Shown piece after piece: positions 7,542 to 10,669 of a DNA stretch of 10,669 nt. Each line of letters starts with the position of its first letter. The first letter of the stretch is position 1. The stretch covers positions 1-10,669 of the forward strand of contig JABHEX010000222.1 in NCBI GenBank assembly GCA_018676385.1, given 5' to 3'. The notes beneath the pieces are model-generated. The model saw only the letters and a program-made list of their open reading frames with translations. It was not told where the DNA came from and did not search any database. The DNA is from Akkermansiaceae bacterium. Lineage in GTDB: Bacteria; Verrucomicrobiota; Verrucomicrobiia; Verrucomicrobiales; Akkermansiaceae. The position numbers were made by a program, and so were the translations under genes.

Positions 7542-8153
7542 ATGCGCTACTTTTTTCTAGCATTCACCCTGATCGTAGTTCTCGTGGTTAGCTTTTTTGG
7601 CTTCCGTGGTCAGAAGTTTAGCAGCACACCTTTGCGGATTTTCCCTGATATGGATGATCAGGATAGGATCAATACACAAGAGGCAAGCAGCTTTTTCAAG
7701 AATGGCATGGGCTCGCGCAAGCCTGTTGCCGGCACCCTGCCACGAGGCTTTCAGCCCGATGGGGGCGGTGTGAGCTTCGGGAATAGTGAGAGCTATTTGC
7801 ACACCGGCATAATAGATGATACCTATGGAAGCGGAATGCCGGATGATTTGGAGCTCGCCAAAACGCCTGAGGCTTTAATTAGACATGGGAAGGAACGTTA
7901 CAAGATATCCTGCATGCCTTGTCACGGTGAATCTGGTAACGGGAAAGGAACTGTTGCCGTCATAGGTATTCCCGCAACAGCTAACTTGAATAATTTTTCA
8001 AGCGCGACTTATCCAGATGGTAAAATGTTTGAAACCATCACCAAAGGCAAAGGGCTGATGAGTGGATATGGCTACAATATTCCCGTGAACGACCGATGGG
8101 CAATTATAGCCTATGTTCGCGCCCTCCAAACAGCAGACAATTCTGCTGAGTAA
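7542..8153 (+). CDS. actE: ACIII monoheme cytochrome c subunit ActE
   Basis: A 203-residue cytochrome c with one heme site, C124-M-P-C127-H128, followed by G-E-S-G-N-G-K-G as in class I cytochromes. A likely distal ligand is M173 in KGLMSGYGYNI. The N-terminus is one hydrophobic segment at about residues 3-20 with positive charges before it, acting as signal anchor or signal peptide. It has no lipobox cysteine, unlike some ActE proteins. The stretch after it (P-L-R-I-F-P-D-M, then an R-x-P-V-x-G-T-L-P-R-G-F block) is typical of ActE. By family knowledge it sits on the periplasmic face beside ActA and hands electrons out of the complex. The gene lies between actD and actF, with gaps of 39 and 24 bases. 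Frame and length are normal. Confidence 0.93.
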   Translation: MRYFFLAFTLIVVLVVSFFGFRGQKFSSTPLRIFPDMDDQDRINTQEASSFFKNGMGSRKPVAGTLPRGFQPDGGGVSFGNSESYLHTGIIDDTYGSGMPDDLELAKTPEALIRHGKERYKISCMPCHGESGNGKGTVAVIGIPATANLNNFSSATYPDGKMFETITKGKGLMSGYGYNIPVNDRWAIIAYVRALQTADNSAE

Positions 8154-8177
8154 TCACCAATTTAACTATCAATCCCA

Positions 8178-9515
8178 ATGGGCCACTTCATTACATCCAA
8201 AGACATCCCCGCCGACGGAGAGCACATAGAGAAAGGAAAACTTTCGCGGCCAATCATGGTCTGCGGTGTTGTTGCTCTGATTGGTTTGATCGCTAGTGTT
8301 TGTTTGCTCTTTAACGGTAACGACGCACATAATGAGGCTGCAGACACGGTCGCCGGGCGTTATGCCTATTCGTGGTTATTCGCGTTCGCATTTTTTGTGA
8401 GTTTACCTCTCGGCAGTGCTTTTTGGCTGTTACTGCACCACGTCTCCAACTCTGGATGGGGGATTTCGGTCCGCCGTTTGATGGAAAACCTCGCCTGCGT
8501 TTTCCCATGGTTGGGCATCCTCGCTATTCCATTCTTATTTCCTCAGGTGCAACAACACTTGTTTGAGTGGATGAATATTCACCGCGGTTTCGAGGGAGTT
8601 GGCCTCTACGGCAGTGCCAAAGAAGCACTGCACAATAGCCATGATGCATATCATCATCTATTGTATCAAAAATATTTCTACATGAACCTACCTTTCTGGT
8701 TAGGACGAATGATTGGTTATTTTGTTATCCTAGGAGCATGTTTATTTTACCTAAGAAAACTCTCAGTTGCGCAAGACAATGACCCCCAACCGGGAATTGC
8801 ACGACTCAAGACGGCTCGTCGCCGCACATCATGGATGTTACCAATTTTTGCTATTACTGTGACTTTCCTAGCATTTGATTTATTAAAAGCACTCGATTAC
8901 AAATGGTTTTCGACCATGTATGGTGTGTATTTCTTTGCTGGTTGTGCCCTCAATGGAATGGCTCTGCTTATTCTCACAACAATCTGTCTGCGCCGTGCCG
9001 GGTATATGAAGAAGATCATGAGCCCAGAGCATCACCATATCATGGGAAAACTGACATTTGCGTTTGTTGTTTTTTGGGCCTACGTTTCATTCTCTCAGTA
9101 TTTCCTAATTTGGTATGCAAACATCACGGAGGAAACAAGTTACTTCCTATTGCGTAATACTGGGAATTGGAATATTGCTAACATCGCACTGGTCTTTGGC
9201 CATTTCGCGCTGCCGTTCCTTTTCCTTATTCGTTCTGACGTGAAGAAGAAACCAGGTCTGATGATCCCGATCACCATCTATCTTTTTGTGCTTCATGCAC
9301 TGGACCACTACATCATTGTGGCACCGGAGCGTGGGCCATCACTAACTCACGGCAACAGCTTATTCTCAGGAGGTAGCGTGGTTTGGCTCGACTTGTTGGC
9401 ATTCCTAACCGTCGGTGCATTTTTCGCATTCGTGTTTTTGCGCTCGTTGACTAAATTCAGCTTATACCCTCACCGAGACCCAAGGATTATTGAGTCCGCC
9501 AATCTTTACAACTAA
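8178..9515 (+). CDS. actF: ACIII second large membrane subunit ActF
   Basis: A 445-residue polytopic membrane protein, the second NrfD-related subunit of ACIII. A first helix at about 25-45 is followed by a region with many aromatic and histidine residues and further helices to about residue 430. Hallmarks are the F-D-L-L-K-A-L-D-Y-K-W-F-S-T-M-Y-G segment (about 233-248), with D234 and D240 in a helix, and the S-F-S-Q-Y-F-L-I-W-Y-A-N segment (304-315). A long loop at about 125-165 carries H-D-A-Y-H-H. Family knowledge makes it a membrane partner of ActC; whether it binds quinol or carries protons is debated. It starts 24 bases after actE and ends 16 bases before the diheme cytochrome gene, the tightest gap in the operon. 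No Shine-Dalgarno motif is present. It could be labelled NrfD-like, but order and motifs favour ActF. Confidence 0.93.
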   Translation: MGHFITSKDIPADGEHIEKGKLSRPIMVCGVVALIGLIASVCLLFNGNDAHNEAADTVAGRYAYSWLFAFAFFVSLPLGSAFWLLLHHVSNSGWGISVRRLMENLACVFPWLGILAIPFLFPQVQQHLFEWMNIHRGFEGVGLYGSAKEALHNSHDAYHHLLYQKYFYMNLPFWLGRMIGYFVILGACLFYLRKLSVAQDNDPQPGIARLKTARRRTSWMLPIFAITVTFLAFDLLKALDYKWFSTMYGVYFFAGCALNGMALLILTTICLRRAGYMKKIMSPEHHHIMGKLTFAFVVFWAYVSFSQYFLIWYANITEETSYFLLRNTGNWNIANIALVFGHFALPFLFLIRSDVKKKPGLMIPITIYLFVLHALDHYIIVAPERGPSLTHGNSLFSGGSVVWLDLLAFLTVGAFFAFVFLRSLTKFSLYPHRDPRIIESANLYN

Positions 9516-9531
9516 TCAGTCATTCAGAAAA

Positions 9532-10389
9532 ATGTCAGAACAATATTCTAACTATCGCGATACTCCATTGCGCCGCTTCAATGCTTTTTGGTGGGGCCTT
9601 GGGTGCTTTGGTATTTTTGGACTAATGTCAGTTATTGTGTATTGCGCTACTGATAAGTCAGCAGATGCAGAAGATTTACGTAAGGTCGACCGCCTAGTAA
9701 TCCGCAACAAAGTGGACAATGATCAGAGCAAGATTTTAGAGAGTAAAAATGTGTCTGCAGTAGCCACGAAGGTAGTCACTCCGCCAACTGCAACAGAGAC
9801 ATTTGTTCCAGGCAGCGAGGCACACAAAAATGCGATGGCAGCACTCAGCGCCAAAACTGGTGGTGGTCCTGGGTTCGATCTTTACACAAAGAAAACCTGC
9901 AACACCTGCCATGGGGCGGATGCAAAAACTCCTCTTGCACCAAATTATCCAAAACTCGCTGGCCAAAATGCTGATTACCTAATCGCTCAGATGAAGGACT
10001 TTGCCACAAGTAAGCGCACGAATGGACAGAGTGCGATCATGACTGCTACGATTATGGCACAGCAAGTTAATGATGAAGACACCAAGAAGATTTCTGATTG
10101 GCTCTCAAAACTTGATGCACCCAAAGTCGCGCTAGCAGATGGTCCGGGCAAAAACCTCTACACAGCCAAGTTGTGTGCTACATGTCACGGTGCCGATGGC
10201 AACACGCCAATTATGCCGCTTTATCCGAAAATTGCTGGTCAAAATGCGCAATACCTCATCGATCAAATGAAAGCTATCAAGAATGGCACACGGAATAATG
10301 GCCAAAGTGCTGCCATGATGGGCATCATGGCGAATGTCAGTGAAGACGAAATAAAAACTCTCGCGGAGTGGCTATCTGGGGGAAAATAA
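9532..10389 (+). CDS. Membrane-anchored diheme cytochrome c (CcoP-like)
   Basis: A 285-residue cytochrome with one N-terminal membrane helix (about 18-39), a charged and Thr/Pro-rich linker to about residue 115, and two tandem class I cytochrome c domains. Heme sites are C123-N-T-C126-H127 and C215-A-T-C218-H219. The two domains are clear copies: each runs L-Y-T-x-K, CxxCHGAD, Y-P-K-[LI]-A-G-Q-N-A-x-Y-L-I, N-G-Q-S-A, then a Met-rich stretch supplying the distal ligand, and D-W-L or E-W-L near the end. Length, single anchor and two hemes match CcoP of cbb3 oxidases; the heme domains also resemble cytochrome c4/c553. It lies 16 bases after actF and 110 before the oxidase subunit I gene, so it probably carries electrons between them. 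The ATG at 9532 was preferred over an in-frame TTG at 9490, which would overlap actF and add 14 residues with no clear role. Confidence 0.88.
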   Translation: MSEQYSNYRDTPLRRFNAFWWGLGCFGIFGLMSVIVYCATDKSADAEDLRKVDRLVIRNKVDNDQSKILESKNVSAVATKVVTPPTATETFVPGSEAHKNAMAALSAKTGGGPGFDLYTKKTCNTCHGADAKTPLAPNYPKLAGQNADYLIAQMKDFATSKRTNGQSAIMTATIMAQQVNDEDTKKISDWLSKLDAPKVALADGPGKNLYTAKLCATCHGADGNTPIMPLYPKIAGQNAQYLIDQMKAIKNGTRNNGQSAAMMGIMANVSEDEIKTLAEWLSGGK

Positions 10390-10442
10390 AACCAAAATTC
10401 AATTTCCAAATACCTAATTTCTAACCACGGACACCATAGATG

Positions 10443-10473
10443 ATAAGGATGAATTAATCCTCAGCATCCTTAT
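10443..10473 (+). other. Stem-loop between the diheme cytochrome and oxidase genes
   Basis: ATAAGGATG (10443-10451) pairs perfectly with CATCCTTAT (10465-10473) around 13 bases, and three more T follow before CC. A second, exclusive pairing, AGGAT (10446-10450) with ATCCT (10457-10461), uses the same left arm. The gap is 110 bases, the longest in the operon. The stem may act as a weak terminator or attenuator setting oxidase levels. The preceding CCACGGACACC recalls dispersed intergenic repeats of related bacteria, which cannot be tested here. Confidence 0.4.
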
Positions 10474-10499
10474 TTTCCTATCTAAAAAAGACCAAACCC

Positions 10500-10669
10500 A
10501 TGTCAGAATTAAGTCACGATTCCTCAGCAGAAGACACGCAATTGCGCGCGGAGATTGACCGCTCGCTGCGCCATCCTGTGATGTTCTTTTTCACCAGTGG
10601 TGCAGCATGGCTTGCGGTATCCTTGATCTTGGGTGTTTTGGCCTCTATCAAAAGCCATAATCCGGAATT
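10500..10669 (+). CDS. ccoN: cbb3-type cytochrome c oxidase subunit I, N-terminal part (runs off right edge)
   Basis: The first 56 codons, plus two bases, of a heme-copper oxidase catalytic subunit; the rest lies outside the window. A polar N-terminus of about 24 residues leads to R-H-P-V-M-F-F-F and a membrane helix at about 27-49 (FTSGAAWLAVSLILGVLAS), then I-K-S-H-N-P-E. This entry, with an I-A-S/L-A-S-I-K-x-H-x-P turn after the first helix, is what I recall of CcoN-like subunits encoded after ACIII in Verrucomicrobia and relatives. The heme and copper histidines are not yet reached, so activity cannot be confirmed. In full cbb3 oxidases this subunit reduces oxygen to water and pumps protons. 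The diheme cytochrome just upstream would feed it. The ATG has no Shine-Dalgarno motif but starts a good anchor helix. Fusion to CcoO, seen in some relatives, cannot be judged. Confidence 0.8.
   Translation, partial: MSELSHDSSAEDTQLRAEIDRSLRHPVMFFFTSGAAWLAVSLILGVLASIKSHNPE

Noticed and set aside
9490..9531. Earlier TTG start for the diheme cytochrome gene
   Set aside because: It would overlap the end of actF and add 14 residues with no signal. The ATG at 9532 gives a polar leader and anchor helix and a 16-base gap.
10440..10457. Five-codon open frame M-I-R-M-N overlapping the stem-loop before ccoN, as a leader peptide
   Set aside because: It has no ribosome site, no run of regulatory codons and no reason to control an oxidase gene; short frames like this are expected by chance.
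1..10669. CRISPR array, tRNA/rRNA gene, insertion sequence or phage/defence cassette
   Set aside because: No regularly spaced repeats, cloverleaf, transposase motifs or terminal repeats were found; gaps between genes are short and explained above.

Overview
The window carries most of a respiratory operon for Alternative Complex III (ACIII). This is the quinol:cytochrome c oxidoreductase that replaces the bc1 complex in many bacteria. The operon leads straight into the first gene of a cbb3-type cytochrome oxidase. The ActB extended Tat leader, the ACIII-diheme cytochrome-cbb3 order, AT-rich spacers and start sites without Shine-Dalgarno motifs suggest a Verrucomicrobia-type organism, perhaps the marine Opitutae/Puniceicoccales. 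That assignment is from memory of family patterns and was not checked by search.

Layout. Positions 1-1044 hold two minus-strand genes unrelated to respiration: the N-terminal 122 codons of an NhaC-like Na+/H+ antiporter, running off the left edge, and a small single-HKD phospholipase D-like protein with a cysteine-rich tail. Between 1044 and 1219 lies a 174-base divergent control region. It contains a 9-bp inverted repeat and a perfect CRP/FNR-superfamily-type palindrome (TGTGA-N6-TCACA) 22 bases before the respiratory operon. From 1219 to the right edge everything is on the plus strand: actA (pentaheme cytochrome c), actB (Tat-exported, molybdopterin-enzyme-like protein with four Fe-S sites), actC (NrfD-like membrane subunit), actD (DUF3341), actE (monoheme cytochrome c), actF (second large membrane subunit), a membrane-anchored diheme cytochrome c, and the first 56 codons of cbb3 oxidase subunit I (ccoN-like).

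How the genes work together. Quinol is expected to be oxidised at ActC (and perhaps ActF). Electrons pass through the ActB Fe-S clusters to the hemes of ActA and ActE. The diheme cytochrome, anchored by one helix and encoded between the two complexes, is the obvious carrier to the oxidase and looks like a CcoP equivalent. Gaps between act genes shrink from 69 to 16 bases, consistent with one transcript. The two longest gaps (actA-actB, and diheme cytochrome-ccoN) each contain a stem-loop that could tune the ratio of products.

No RNA gene, mobile element, CRISPR array or broken gene was seen. No wholly new system is evident. The points most worth a second look are the CRP-like site, the CcoP-like diheme cytochrome bridging two complexes, and the complete lack of Shine-Dalgarno sequences.
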